Assembly: GCA_942486035.1 (NCBI GenBank)
Contig: CALNXK010000169.1
Coordinates: 566,001-630,000, forward strand
Length of the DNA stretch: 64,000 bases
Reading direction: 5' to 3'
DNA from: Porites lobata
Lineage: Eukaryota; Cnidaria; Anthozoa; Scleractinia; Poritidae
The notes under the pieces are model-generated. The model saw nothing but the letters and a program-made list of their open reading frames with translations, searched no databases and had not been told where the DNA came from. Position numbers and translations under genes: made by a program. Below are positions 1-13,456 of this stretch, piece by piece (positions within the stretch are counted from its first letter, which is position 1; the number at the start of each line of letters is the position of its first letter).

Positions 1-2130
1 TCACCCGCTTAACACAGAAAAAAAAAGGACGAGGCGATGCATGATGGGTCGTTTATGAAGAGCGCTGCTCATTACAATTTTCAACGTTATCTCTCAAAGC
101 GCTTCACAGTAAGCAAAATCTGATTGAGCGAAGACAATTTGACCTGACGAGTTTTCAAGTTTTCATGTACGACGGCGACAAGAGTCAGAAATTACTTTTG
201 CTACGAATCAGATTGTGACGTAAGGATTAAATTGAATATTTTTCATAACCTCGGTCGCAACGTTACATTCCTTTTTGCGTGGAAAATGGCCGTGTACTCT
301 TTCGATTCTAAAGCACAAAATCTTCCAAGTCATTTCAAAACAGGTAAGATTACATATAGAATTTCAACGAAGTGAATTGTTTGTTTGAAGTCAAGCAAGC
401 GGTGTTGGAAGTGCCTCAGCTCAAGCTTGGCGCATAATTAAAATGATCGTGTTCTCTGTTCTATTTTGGGTTTCATACTTTAAGTAGATCAGTCTGCTGT
501 CTACACCGCACTAACCACAAAAAGAGCAGAAGGACTGACCAGAGCGTACGACGGTTGACCTAAAGGTCGAGATCCAATCTTCACGAACTAAAATCAACAA
601 ATTAAGAAAGGCGGATCTATCGGATTGAGCAGCACACTTTCAATGGTTAATAAGAAGTGTGTAATGACCTAGCTAAGGAGACGAATATTTCCCTTTAAAA
701 AGTTAACACCGATCGCGGAATATTTTTTCTCTTTCTCTCTCCCTCCTTTTTTCCCTTTTTTGTTACTACAAAACCGGAGGAAATCGCGTCCCACCGTTCA
801 AGCTGTGAGCATCTTTACCTCTGTTCTTTTCAATATGAATTCGTGGAAAGATTCAAAGAGGAAAACAATGAGAAATCGCCGAGCTTTTGAAGCGTTTAAT
901 AGAAAACCCAGCAGGCAGTAACGGACTAAATGTTGTTTAGGCGTAGCTTTGAACTCTGAGCTTTAGAACTCTACCGATTTGAAAAGCTACTGAGATTAAA
1001 CAACTCAAGCAAACAAAAGGGGTGGGAGATGATTTTTTAATTAATTTTCTTTTTAAAGGAGTAAAATGGTTTTAAGCCTTTTTGAAAAACAAGACTCATT
1101 TTAGAAATTAGTCACGAAAACGGCTCCATTACTTCGCAGCTTCTTTTATAAGAGCCCTCTGGCATTCTGGTTCCATTCAAACCTATTTCGTGCAATCAAC
1201 ATTGTGTAAATACACTCAAAGACCGACAAAACCGTTATTTTGAGATGACTTTATTCGATGTGGCGACCTAGCGTCAATGCTAGATTTAAATCCGAATAGT
1301 GGATTATTTCGAGAAAAATTGGAGCCAGATCCTTTTGACCGGCCTACTCGCCGCTCGAGAGTTGAAATATTACAAAGCAGACTGATACCGTGTATTATAC
1401 GACATCAAGAAGATTGCAAACTTATTCAGATGTTCTTGCAAATGGGCAAACCAGCAGGGGAAGGAGTGGGGAGGCTGGAGCGGCGCAAGACAGGAAAGTG
1501 TTTTTGCATAATTTGTTGAGCGGTCTTTCGAAATTCTTGAAGAATACAAAGGCGCTCAAAAGAAACCGATTAATAGAAGGCGAAAAAAAAAACACTTCAA
1601 AAAAAAAAAAAGTAATCTGACTAACCAACACATTGTTTGCTTTTTCTCACGCCCTCGACTTTCCCAAGTCCTTAGCTGGTCCTTAGCAATATCGGGAAGG
1701 AAGCGGTTACTAAGTCAGGAAACAGGGTAAGATGACGATCGTGCTTTCAAAGTCAATACAAGAACTGTCACACCTGTTTGATTGGCGGTGACTTGTTCAA
1801 ATCACCGTCGGATAATAATGGGCAAAGTATGAGTCAACTTTCTAGAGACGACACCTAATAGTTGAAATAATGTTAAAAAATAAAAATAAAAAAAGGAAAC
1901 ACTAGTGAAAATAAGGCTAGGAGAAAATGACTACAACTTAAGTTTTACTAGAATATCTTATTGGTCAATCGTCAAGCAAAAGACTCTTGACCAACGGAAA
2001 TTGTTAATATTAATTGTCGCAAAGTAAAGTACCGGATCTCTTTGTAAACTTCTTCATAGTTCCGGGTACCTGACCTCTATGTGTTCAGGCGTGATGTGAG
2101 CGAGAAAAACAAGCTTTATTGATCCTTGCG
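1..2130. other. Intergenic stretch without recognised gene
   Basis: AT-rich sequence with homopolymer A runs near 1585-1612 and short open frames only. None shows a familiar domain, and their composition is not protein-like. I see no tRNA, splice-bounded exon or clear repeat pair here. Confidence 0.5.
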
Positions 2131-2546
2131 ATTATGCCTGGGGGGGGGGGTACTCCTGAGAATTCTTGGTGGGGGTGTGCCGCCCGGTTCGCCAAATCCT
2201 GACCCTACTTCAGACCAAAAAATGTAACTTTTCATACCCGTTTTCAGACCTGGTCTTTAGGCAGAAATTATGTTATCATTACTTAGATTAGAGCGCAAAC
2301 AAAACAATTCTTCAAATCAATTTCGAATTAGCATATTTCTCTTTCTTTCTTACTCATTTGGATTTGAAACGATAAATACGTTCATACACTCCCGTGTAGT
2401 TCTCTCGAAAACCATGCCCGATTCCAAACCAAGATGGGTAAAGTGTATACCCGTTTTCAGGATAAAACGGCGCAAAAACCCTACCTGGAGGGGCGGCACA
2501 TACCTATAAAGCTTATATAAGGGAGTACCCCCCGGGGCAATTATGA
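2131..2546. mobile_element. MITE-like element with GGGGGTACTCC ends
   Basis: The left end reads ATTATGCC followed by a run of G and TACTCC. The right end is its approximate reverse complement (GGGAGTACCCCCC then GGGGCAATTAT). The ends therefore form short terminal inverted repeats around about 415 bp of non-coding sequence. It resembles short non-autonomous DNA transposons common in coral genomes. No transposase is present. The long G run is a likely place for sequencing error. Confidence 0.6.
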
Positions 2547-2600
2547 TAGCCTACGTGGCAAGCGCTGGTCCGTCGAAAGAGGAGGGGAAGGGAGGTTACA
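2547..2600 (+). repeat. Fragment of the TAGCCTACGT inverted-repeat family
   Basis: The sequence starting at the TAGCCTACGTGGC motif resembles the terminal repeat of the element at 38590-39810. Only one end is recognisable here, directly beside the preceding MITE, so it is probably a solo or truncated terminus. Confidence 0.4.
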
Positions 2601-2962
2601 ATTACGATCGCAACTTATGCAATGGCGAAATAAAGTCTAAAAAAATTCAGTTCTTCCAGGATCTCATAACCCGTAGCAAGCAACTTCCATTTACTTCCAT
2701 TGTGTCACGGCGTTTTCACTGACAATTTTATTTTTAGAACTTGACGATTTTGGCGCGAATTTAGAATGACATCTTTTAAGTCCCATGAACCAGTCAGCAG
2801 TCCTGAAAAGGCTATTTTGGACCTTTTAATGGGGTTTAGTTTTCCTTTTTCATGTCTTTAACTTCGAATGCACTCACAAACGGAGCGGAGCTTCCATTTT
2901 CGCGGGAAAAAGTGCTTTAAAATATATCTAAAAATAAACCGGTCCGTGAAAACGCTGTAACA

Positions 2963-3341
2963 TACCGTACATACTCTATCAAGCCCCCCGGGGGGGGCTC
3001 ATTCATTTCAAACACATTTGAGGGGGGTTTAAAAGAGACGGGGAGGCTTATTTGAGAGGGGGCCTTTTTTAATTTAACAAAGACGATGGTATCAGTTCTC
3101 CAGAAAGAGCTAGAATACAAAGTGGAAAATCTCAAGTACAAGAAGTAGGAGATCGTGCAACCGAAGATAAAAAACACATCCGAACTTCCAGCGCGTGAAC
3201 AAACCATCCCGGATCCGTCTACATGAAGTTTTATAGTCGTGATTGATTAAATACAGTTTATCATTTATTAGTGAAGAATAACAAGGGGGAGGGGAGGGGA
3301 GGCTTTTTTGAGAAGGGAGACTTAATAGACGATTTACGGTT
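2963..3341 (+). mobile_element. AAGCCCCC-type MITE, copy A
   Basis: It is bounded by ACCGTA...CTCTATCAAGCCCCCC on the left and CTTAATAGACGATTTACGGT on the right, which are near reverse complements. The interior (3061-3260) matches the element at 5392-5790 over stretches such as GATGGTATCAGTTCTCCA and GATCCGAACTTCCAGC-like sequence. The reverse strand of 41694-42216 carries the same interior. Three diverged copies define one non-autonomous family. Confidence 0.65.
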
Positions 3342-4775
3342 GGCCTAGTATCGGAGTTGCTCACTCCGGGTTATGGGCACCAGGTTCTTTCCTTGGCCGC
3401 GCGTGTGGTCAAGTGGTCTGCCACGTCGCACTCCCGGGTTGCGCTTACAACTCTGACTCGGTCGAACACTGCTCCCTTATCTTTGATCACCGTATTTAGC
3501 AAAAGAGCGCCGAGCGCTTCAAGTATTTGAAATTGTCGGTGGGCGTAATTACTTGAGAGTGATGGCTATCATGGTAAAACTTCTCTAATACGAATAATAG
3601 TACATATAGAACGCGCGCGTACGGTTTATGGAGGAAACGCAGTCGTATTTGCTCACAAAACATTTTTCTGCTTGTGTTCCTGTTCGCTTTTTTTTTTTCA
3701 CTGCTGCTCATTTTTCACCTTGCTGGCGGCTAGCATTTCTCATTTTCTCACCGCCGCTGAAAAAATTTTCATGCTGTTCTTCCAGCGAAATTCGTATCCT
3801 TTGTTTTTTATCTCTCGTGCTAGCTCTTTCTCTGTTATCCATGTTGGTGTAAACATCCAAATTTAGTCGAAAAAAGACTCGGCTTGTTTTTTCTCTCTAA
3901 AAATCCGGGTGGCCGTTCGAGTAGTAAATGTGACATTTGACATCGGCTTACATGTGGGGGGTGGACAGACGGACGGTCACGTGATAACGTGATTTTTCTG
4001 ATCTATAGGTTTCGGTACCCTTTTTTCTCATGCATGGTGCCCCGCTGCGCGGGCTACGCGTGAGAGAGAGTTCCGCTATAATACAGAGCGCTGTATTGTT
4101 GCTGGAAAGGTGTGGTGTTTATCAACGTTTTTGCTCCTAAACGGTACCTTTCTTACTAAAGCGGTGAGGGGTATGGCAGACAGGAACCGCTCCTGAGCAG
4201 AATACTTTTTTTCTGTGACTTTTAATAAAGTCTACTTCGGGTGAAGACTTTCCCTCAGCACTCCCATAGGCCCGCTCATAGACCCGACGGCTATGCCATG
4301 CTGATGAGCCCTAAAAGGGAGAAACAGCTTTCTATGACTGCCACTGCCGGGGTGATACGGTTGTGCGCATGCGTAAGGTAATGGCCATACCGAGGAGATT
4401 GTACAGTTGTACGCTGTTTTACCAGTAATTATTAATTAGCACTTACATTAATTTATTACGTATTCTTCTCAATGGCCACTTAACACAGATGACACTTGAT
4501 CGAGAGGTTCAGCTGCTCAGTCAGTGGTTTTCTAGACTAATTCTGAATTTGTTTCATGTTAAACCTTAGGTCAACCCTTCAGGCACACTTGTTAGTTGGT
4601 CTGTCTGCTCCCAGATGGGATTTTTAACACCCATATCACTTTTGGTTTTGAGGGTCTGCACAATTCCTGTATTTGGGCTTTTTTAACTTAATGATTGAAT
4701 GGTGACAAATGTTGGTGATAACTATCAGGAAACAACAACAATATTATAAAATTATCAAGTATATGATTACGTATT
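3342..4775. other. Spacer with no recognised gene
   Basis: It contains a weak tRNA-promoter-like segment near 3405-3475, and a palindrome-like TGCGCATGCGTA at about 4364-4376 that resembles an NRF-1 site. Open frames near 3628-3866 are T-rich and low complexity. Nothing here supports a gene. Confidence 0.4.
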
Positions 4776-5095
4776 TCCTTGAATAAGCACTCGTGCACTC
4801 ATTTAAAATTTTGGCTAAAAGAATGGGTGCTTATTGCAAGGAGGACACTTCATCAAGGGGGGTGCTTATTAAGTTCTCCTGATGGTAATCAAGCATACCT
4901 TTATATTCCCATTATACAGTTTACACACAGAGTTATCAATAAAGAGGAAAAGGAACAGGTTTTCCAATTCCTTGTATCCCTTCTATTAAAGAAAGTGACA
5001 GGGGAGGGGAGACGGGTGCTTATTCGAGGGGAGCCCTTGTTTGTTATTTTAGCCTAGGGGGTGGGCACTTATTTGGGGGAGGGCAGAACCTTCAA
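4776..5095. mobile_element. Repeat with GTGCTTATT / GGGCACTTATT motifs
   Basis: Several GGGTGCTTATT and GGGCACTTATTTGGGGG segments flank an AT-rich core. This resembles the AAGCCCC-type elements elsewhere in the window, but with a different terminal sequence. The ends are imprecise. The open frame inside (4779-5057) is not protein-like. Confidence 0.35.
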
Positions 5096-5391
5096 GTGCT
5101 GTCATTAACTACTATATAAGTATTGAGAAAAGTTTCAAAAGCTTACATGCCCCACTCTGCAATTGCATCCTGAATTGCCAGCATCCAGACTTGCTTGTGT
5201 CCAGTTTTGTCGGAGAATCTTCACTCCGGACTCAAGTTAGCCACAGCTGCCCCACACTGGCTGATGAGTTTCATGGAAAGAAATATTGCATACTTGGTAC
5301 AGTGTATTTCCTCACAGATATCTTTAGGTGTTAAGGGATACAGCGATACATGTAAATAACAGCTTAGTCATCTTACCAGTGAACTACTGTA

Positions 5392-5790
5392 CACTGTGAA
5401 TCCTCTATTAACCCCTGTGGGGGTTTATTTACTTCAAACACATTTGTGGGGGGCTTATTTGAGAGGTGGGGCTTATTTAATTTAGCAAAGACAATGGTAT
5501 CAGTTCTCCATAAAGAACTATGTAAAATGCAAAGTGGAAAAGCTTAAGTACAAGAAGTTGGAGGTTATGCAGCCGAGGATCAAAAACAGATCCGAACTTC
5601 CAGCAGGTGAATAAACCATTCTGAGTCAGTTCCATACAAAGTTTTACAGTGGTGATTGATTAACACGGTCTATCATTTCAGTTAATAACAATAATAAGGG
5701 AGAGAGGAGGGGTGTTAAAGGAGAGAGCAGCTTCTTCCCCGTGAAAGGGAGGGCTTATTAGCAAGGAAGACTTAAAAGAGGACTTACAGC
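5392..5790 (+). mobile_element. AAGCCCCC-type MITE, copy B
   Basis: The left end (CTGTGAATCCTCTATTAACC) and right end (AAAAGAGGACTTACAGC) are near reverse complements. The interior matches copy A at 2963-3341 for most of its length, including the GACAATGGTATCAGTTCTCC stretch. Divergence is substantial, so the insertion is old. Confidence 0.65.
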
Positions 5791-8149
5791 AAGTCTAAAC
5801 AACACAATAATTTGTTGTTATGTATTTCAAAAGGGAAAGATCAAAGAAATAGCAACAATGTGAAGATCGATATCATTTGCAAATATATTAAATTTTCCAG
5901 GAGGTCACCAACTTTGGGAGACACTTAAGAATGGCAGACACTAGCAACTAGGGTGTGTCCCATATACATGGTGAAAAATGTATTCTGATTTGAAAATTAA
6001 AATCAACTACTTTCAACTGATGGAAAGCTTTAGTAAAAAATTACAATATAATAGATTGGCACTAAGGATTTGATTTGATTCCAAGTGAGGTGGGAGGGGG
6101 GGCACTTAATGGAGGCTTTAGAAGTTTGAGCAGGGTGTTTTCCCATTTTACTACTATGCTTCTAATTAAGTACTACAGCTGATCTTGAGAGACTCTTTTT
6201 AGTAACAGTCCACTGTTGATAACTGCAATGTACATGTAGAATGGAAAATCCTCCATCTATTATAAACATTCATGCACAGCATTACATAATGGTATACAAT
6301 AGAAAATACTTGAAAAACATAAAATACATGTACACGTATTAATATCAAGTACAGTTGTAAATAAAAAAACATACAGTTGTAAATAAAAAAAAAACATCAC
6401 TACAGCAAAACCTTTAAATCAATCAAATTATGGGAAGCAAACAACAAAGTCAAAAAAGTAATTTTAGCAAATCAGTACTATAGCTTGTACAAACAATGAG
6501 AGAGAAAGGTTGGCAATCTAGTCTTGTTTGAGTGGCACTGGATACTGCAAATGAAGAACTGTAAGGTCTCACTCTGAACTGTTTTTTTTTTCTCATGAAA
6601 CTTTCAAGCAGGATTTCTTACAATCAATGATATTTGACATTTAGTGATCATTTTGTCTGTCAGTAAGCTACATTTATTACGTGTAGCTGCACCCTCCCCG
6701 CGAGAAAGAAAAAAAGGAGAGAGGGAGCGTCTACAAAAGGCTGGTATGAATCATTTTTTGTGACATCACTCCTTTTGCAAGAAAATATAATAATCATTAT
6801 AATAGTTTTTCATTGGCTGCCCGTTCAATCCTTTCTTTCAAAGCCGCTCACTGGCTTAAAATAAATAATGAGAAACACACACAGCCACACAGCAAAATGG
6901 CAGTGAGATTCCTTACTTCAGAAATGGAAGAGACATACATGTACAGAGCTGCTTTGAGTCAAGTTTGTGGAGAGAGCCATGTGCATGTCTGCATTATTGA
7001 GGTCTCTATCCTGGACATGAGGATTGAAAACATTTTGTACTGTTTAATGAACCTTCTGGACCAGGAGTACTATCCATGATAGAGAGGCACCAGTAACAAG
7101 GCAGTTTCCGTAAAGAGATGTTTCACTGAACTTGCACTTGGCAAATACATGGATATTGTCAATTATTCCCAAGCTGGCAAAGCAAACACTGTCAACACTA
7201 CTCAGGGGAGTTCCCCTATTACATCTGATAATTCAACCTCTCCCTCTCCCTGGTTTATGACCCACCTAAAAAGGGTGTTAAATATTAAAGAAGAAAGAAG
7301 TGTCTCACCAAAGTTGAGCTCTGCTTATTGCAAAGTTAAAATAAAAAAGAAATAGGTGTCTTTGCAAACCTTGCAAATTCAAGTTTGGGAGCCCTCTTGG
7401 ATAGATTTTGGACCTAAATAGCTGACCAGCCACAAATATCCCCTCGTGTCTCCTGTTTCTTTCTTTCTTTTTTCTGATTTTTTTTTTTTTTTGCTTCATT
7501 GTCCTACATGTACTTTATCCTCAAATACATGTAGCAAAGCATATTATTTAGAACTATGGTCACCAGATTGCAAAAAATGGCAAGTTTATACATGTATGCA
7601 AACTCACCCAGTATCAGTGCCAATACGACTGAGGTGAGGTGCAGAACTGAACCACTCACTAATAATCCATCTGGGTGAGGTAAAGCACCAAGTTTGAAAC
7701 GAAATCTATACAAATGTTGTTTTACCTCAATTTTTGCTCTTATTTTGAAGGTAATGGTACAAATCCATTCCATTTTCTCTGTAAATACTTCTGCCATTGA
7801 AAACCATCACCAGAAACACTCCTCAACGAGGGTAAGGGTTTGTAGTGATGCCGTTTTGCTCGGTTTTTGGTGCGGTTTTGCGGAAATTTTTATTTTAAGT
7901 TGTGGTATTGCAGTTTTACAAAATCAAGCGGTTCACGGTATTTAGAAATTTTCAGGTAATTTCAATGCGGTTTGAAGTTTATCATGTTATTCTGTGCAGT
8001 GTTTATACGTACTTTCTGTGTGGTTTTGCAATATTTGTACCCCCCTTACGCCCCCCTCCTTGACTGCTAATAATGGCCGCAAAATAAACTGATCAAGTAC
8101 ATGTAATAACCAGTTTTGTTTTGAACTGTGTCGTTATCGGTCTTTTTCC
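5791..8149. other. Spacer with no recognised gene
   Basis: AT-rich sequence with poly-A and poly-T runs. A short peptide reading HWLPV near 6810 recalls the end of some non-LTR reverse transcriptases but is too short to call. The open frames at 6813-7355 show no family signature. Confidence 0.4.
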
Positions 8150-9030
8150 CAGGCAACTGAATCTATCCAGCACAAGATATAAATAAAGCCAAACCACGAA
8201 TCCACTTTGCAAAGTGTGAACACAAAGTTTCAAAAGTGTTGAAAACTTCATCTATGTGAGGGCCTTTGGCCCCTGTTTCTAGAGGAAATATTGCACGTCA
8301 TAAAACTTTACAAGTTTAGCCAAAAACTAACTGCCAGTATTAGAGCTCACATAGCAACTGGGTGACCTGTGGCCACATCATGGCACTGGAAAGAAGTTTT
8401 TTGTTTTTGTTATGTTTGAGTTTTTCCATTCTAGTCTGCTGTGATGTAATTTAACCCCGGTTAGTACAGTCTGACAAGCAGTGCCAAGATCCTTGTTCTG
8501 GGCCCCAATGTCCAACGGACTCATTGAATTACCAGAAGTGCGTTTTGAATTTCCTTTCATCTTGAATGGCAAATTGACAAGGACAATCATGGCGCGTAAT
8601 CAAATGCTGGTACACAGGTGGGGACCCTGAACAAGGATTTCGGCGCTGTTTCGCAGACAGACTTAAGCAGAGTTTAGTTTCGTCTGTAGTGCAGGCTACG
8701 TGGCGCAAGCTATTGCCATTCTGGCCACCAAAAATAAATTTTGGCATCGTATGACGGAAAATAGGTCAAGAGCCTCCCTCTGGTTCAGTTGGCGCCGCGC
8801 CACGCTGCAAGAGAATTGTCCAACCTTGACCTCTGTTTATTTAGTTTCATCGCGAGTAGTGTAAAATTTGTTTTTTGACAGTACATTATTGATCGAAAGT
8901 TAATCATTTCTGCTTTTACCCAAGGCTATGCTTTAGCAGTGAACATGTCACTGAAACGTGGCATAAACGGAAATGGTCGATGTGCGACAAACTCGCAAAT
9001 CCCCCAGAGCTCGCGACTTCTGTGAAGGAG

Positions 9031-9039
9031 TATAAAAGG
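9031..9039 (+). promoter_or_regulatory. TATA box candidate in duplication copy 1
   Basis: TATAAAAGG lies in a GC-containing context and is followed within about 100 bp by a pyrimidine/adenine-rich segment that could hold a start site. No downstream coding exon is recognised, so any transcript would be non-coding or would splice to an unseen exon. The element is kept unchanged in copy 2. Confidence 0.3.
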
Positions 9040-10622
9040 AAGCCTGTAATGTTTTGGCACAAGACTAGCTAACCCACCAACTCAACTAACTATACACCAA
9101 CTTACTGCCTCACGTAGCAAAATAATTAAAAGGGTAAAAAGATTGAAATTCTTACCTCAGAGTAGTTCTGCGTTATTTGTTGAGGAAATGGTCCCACGCG
9201 CTTCACAAAATTCTCAGCTGATATTTTGAACAGAACCTCAGAGAACATTCAGTGACTCAGTGCTAATGAATATTCACTGTTTACTTAATCAAGCCTTAAA
9301 CTAGTGGAACTTCTAATCGGAAGCAACGAATATTCAAGGTGAATATTTGTTTACACTCATTCCTTGACCTTTTGCTGCTTGAATGGCCCGCCGTTTTCAT
9401 CTGCGGGAGATGATGACGAAGTCAGTCGTCACGAATACGTTCGGAAACCTTCGGGATACCTTCGAGAATTAACTTCGGAAACCACTTAGCCACGATCACT
9501 GGAATAGGGAGTTGGGAATATAGGATTGATTTCACAGAATTTATTTTCTACGAGAAAAGGCGGACTGCAAGCAGTCAACTCACACATTTACGTACTCTGT
9601 CTCATAACGGCCACTCTTGGCTAGATTCAGGGGCATCCAACGACTGTTTTCTGTAAAATATCGGTTCGGAGAAGCAAATATTGCCTACAATTTTCTATTA
9701 CTTGAGGACGGCTAAAAATTTTTAGGTGACTGTTCCATTCATGTACAATTTTCGAAGCTTACCTAATAAATTCCCTACGATTTTCTGAAGTTTAATTTTT
9801 CACACTTCACTCCCCAGGTCTGGCTATTTTTCGTAGTAAAAAGAAAACCTACAATTTTCGGATTCAAAAATGAGATGGAGGGAGGAATTAGAATGATTCT
9901 CACTTTCGCAAAGCGTTCAATTGCACCTAAAATTTTCTGGAAAGAAATACTGAAGCCCTGATAATTCGAAGAGCCCTAAGTTGCCCTAGGATGACCGAAA
10001 AGTTAAAAATTTTATAGCCTCACTGAGAAAGCATTTCTAGAGATCTAAAACGGTACTCTAGATGGCCTAAAAAGTGTTTTCAATGTATTTATCAGGAAAC
10101 CTTCGTTGGGTGCCCCTGTAGATTCAAGTGATCTGGAGAAGGAAATTGTGTTGGTATATTCAATAACACAAGTTAGAATTAAAAGGAAAAAGGAGCAGCC
10201 TGAGGACAAAAGGATTATTTGGACAATCACATGAACGGGCTGTTAAACATACCTACATAGGCAGCCGATATTATCCACTGCATAATGAATTTACTAAGAG
10301 TGATAAGAGGCTTTTTCGCGCTTAGAAGATCTTAGAACACCTCGGAAATTGTCAGAAACATAACCCAGGCAAGTGTCGTAAGTCCTCCGTGGACGTTTTC
10401 ATATGCAAATTGATATGTGGAAAAAGCGCGAAAGCGGCTGGTCGACTGGGCTCAGTCAAAACCTTGAACTTGACCTTGTTTATTCGACATCCCTTCTTAT
10501 AACCTGGTTCTCATGTACCGCCGAGCTACCTGCGACATAGCCGCCGGTACTGTCTAGGGTGCTGTTCCCATGTGAGAATGCAAGTCGCCGGCAACAGATG
10601 CCATCCAAGTCTTTATCGCAGA

Positions 10623-10663
10623 CATGCCTGCGAACTTCAATCGAGGTCAACTTCGCAGGCATG
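10623..10663. repeat. Perfect 12-bp-arm hairpin, duplication copy 1
   Basis: CATGCCTGCGAA at 10623-10634 pairs exactly with TTCGCAGGCATG at 10652-10663 across a 17-nt loop. The same structure recurs in copy 2 at 13416-13456. Its function is unknown. Confidence 0.7.
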
Positions 10664-11821
10664 CCGGGGTAAAGATCTGCAATAATTCTTGTTTCTGGCG
10701 GTGAAGGTTCTCATAAGTCGGAACAGTATCCCAGACAGTGCTGGTGGCTACGTAGCAGGGCATCAGCGGACAACTAGACTTATCTGTGAGCGCCTAGGCT
10801 ATCTTTGATATGGAAATTGTAACTACTGCATTATTTACATGTACTGGCATTCAAGCAGAGCGAAAGAGTTTACTGAGGTTACTGATAAGATAACAAAATT
10901 TGATAAAAAGACGCTTCCGTGATAGATAGCAAGGAGAGTCCAGGCAACTGAATCTATCCAGCACAAGATATAAATAAAGCCAAACCACGAATCCACTTTG
11001 CAAAGTGTGAACACAAAGTTTCAAAAGTGTTGAAAACTTCATCTATGTGAGGGCCTTTGGCCCCTGTTTCTAGAGGAATTATTGCACTTCATAAAACTTT
11101 ACAAGTTTAGCCAAAAACTAACTGCCAGTATTAGAGCTCACATAGCAACTGGGTGACCTGTGGCCACATCATGGCACTGGAAAGAAGTTTTTTGTTTTTG
11201 TTATGTTTGAGTTTTTCCATTCTAGTCTGCTGTGATGTAATTTAACCCCGGTTAGTACAGTCTGACAAGCAGTGCCAAGATCCTTGTTCTGGACCCCAAT
11301 GTCCAACGGACTCAATGAATTACCAGAAGTGCGTTTTGAATTTCCTTTCATCTTGACTGGCAAATTGACAAGGACAATCATGGCGCGTAATCAAATGCTG
11401 GTACACAGGTGGGGACCCTGAACAAGGATTTCGGCGCTGTTTCGCAGACAGACTTAAGCAGAGTTTAGTTTCGTCTGTAGTGCAGGCTACGTGGCGCAAG
11501 CTATTGCCATTCTGGCCACCAAAAATAAATTTTGGCATCGTATGACGGAAAATAGGTCAAGAGCCTCCCTCTGGTTCAGTTGGCGCCGCGCCACGCCGCA
11601 AGAGAATTGTCCAACCTTGACCTCTGTTTATTTAGTTTCATCGCGAGTAGTGTAAAATTTGTTTTTTGACAGTACATTATTGATCGAAAGTTAATCATTT
11701 CTGCTTTTACCCAAGGCTATGCTTTAGCAGTGAACATGTCACTGAAACGTGGCATAAACGGAAATGGTCGATGTGCGACAAACTCGCAAATCCCCCAGAG
11801 CTCGCGACTTCTGTGAAGGAG

Positions 11822-11830
11822 TATAAAAGG
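11822..11830 (+). promoter_or_regulatory. TATA box candidate in duplication copy 2
   Basis: TATAAAAGG at exactly the offset of the copy 1 box (2791 bp). The surrounding 60 bp differ by a single base, so if one copy is an active promoter the other probably is too. Confidence 0.3.
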
Positions 11831-13415
11831 AAGCCTGTAATGTTTTGGCACAAGACTAGCTAACCCACCAGCTCAACTAACTATACACCAACTTACTGCC
11901 TCACGTAGCAAAATAATTAAAAGGGTAAAAAGATTGAAATTCTTACCTCAGAGTAGTTCTTGCGTTATTTGTTGAGGAAATGGTCCCACGCGCTTCACAA
12001 AATTCTCAGCTGATATTTTGAACAGAACCTCGGAGAACATTCAGTGACTCAGTGCTAATGAATATTCACTGTTTACTTAATCAAGCCTTAAACTAGTGGA
12101 ACTTCTAATCGGAAGCAACGAATATTCAAGGTGAATATTTGTTTACACGCATTCCTTGACCTTTTGCTGCTTGAATGGCCCGCCGTTTTCATCTGCGGGA
12201 GATGATGACGAAGTCAGTCGTCACGAATACGTTCGGAAACCTTCGGGATACCTTCGAGAATTAACTTCGGAAACCACTTAGCCACGATCACTGGAATAGG
12301 GAGTTGGGAATATAGGATTGATTTCACAGAATTTATTTTCTACGAGAAAAGGCGGACTGCAAGCAGTCAACTCACACATTTACGTACTCTGTCTCATAAC
12401 GGCCACTCTTGGCTAGATTCAGGGGCATCCAACGACTGTTTTCTGTAAAATATCGGTTCGGAGAAGCAAATATTGCCTAAAATTTTCTATTACTTGAGGA
12501 CGGCTAAAAATTTTTAGGTGACTGTTCCATTCATGTACAATTTTCGAAGCTTACCTAATAAATTCCCTACGATTTTCTGAAGTTTAATTTTTCACACTTC
12601 ACTTCCCAGGTCTGGCTATTTTTCGTAGTAAAAAGAAAACCTACAATTTTCGGATTCAAAAATGAGATGGAGGGAGGAATTAGAATGATTCTCACTTTCG
12701 CAAAGCGTTCAATTGCACCTAAAATTTTCTGGAAAGAAATACTGAAGCCCTGATAATTCGAAGAGCCCTAAGTTGCCCTAGGATGACCGAAAAGTTAAAA
12801 ATTTTATAGCCTCACTGAGAAAGCATTTCTAGAGATCTAAAACGGTACTCTAGATGGCCTAAAAAGTGTTTTCAATGTATTTATCAGGAAACCTTCGTTG
12901 GGTGCCCCTGTAGATTCAAGTGATCTGGAGAAGGAAATTGTGTTGGTATATTCAATAACACAAGTTAGAATTAAAAGGAAAAAGGAGCAGCCTGAGGACA
13001 AAAGGATTATTTGGACAATCACATGAACGGGCTGTTAAACATACCTACATAGGCAGCCGATATTATCCACTGCATAATGAATTTACTAAGAGTGATAAGA
13101 GGCTTTTTCGCGCTTAGAAGATCTTAGAACACCTCGGAAATTGTCAGAAACATAACCCAGGCAAGTGTCGTAAGGTCCTCCGTGGACGTTTTCATATGCA
13201 AATTGATATGTGGAAAAAGCGCGAAAGCGGCTGGTCGACTGGGCTCAGTCAAAACCTTGAACTTGACCTTGTTTATTCGACATCCCTTCTTATAACCTGG
13301 TTCTCATATACTGCCGAGCTACCTGCGACATAGCCGCCGGTACTGTCTAGGGTGCTGTTCCCATGTGAGAATGCAAGTCGCCGGCAACAGATGCCATCCA
13401 AGTCTTTATCGCAGA

Positions 13416-13456
13416 CATGCCTGCGAACTTCAATCGAGGTCAACTTCGCAGGCATG
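13416..13456. repeat. Perfect 12-bp-arm hairpin, duplication copy 2
   Basis: Same arms as copy 1 (CATGCCTGCGAA and TTCGCAGGCATG). No substitution has occurred in either arm or in the loop. Confidence 0.7.

Larger units (their letters stand above)
8150..10940 (+). repeat. Tandem duplication unit, copy 1 (2791 bp)
   Basis: This block starts at CAGGCAACTGAATC and ends at AAGGAGAGTC, and it is followed immediately by a nearly identical block at 10941-13733. By eye about fifteen substitutions and two 1-bp insertions separate the copies (roughly 99.4% identity), so the duplication is recent or reflects an assembly haplotype. Both copies carry the same small reverse-strand open frames of 60-72 codons, a TATA box and a 12-bp-arm hairpin. 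None of the frames matches a family I know. Confidence 0.95.

Noticed and set aside
3395..3475. Third tRNA-derived sequence
   Set aside because: Only rough A-box and B-box resemblance. No stem pairing could be drawn.
6788..7355. Reverse-transcriptase remnant near an HWLPV peptide
   Set aside because: The match is five residues long and no other motif is nearby.
9437..9485. Heat-shock element array (TTCGG repeats)
   Set aside because: Spacing between TTC and GAA units is irregular. Only one TTCnnGAA is correctly spaced.
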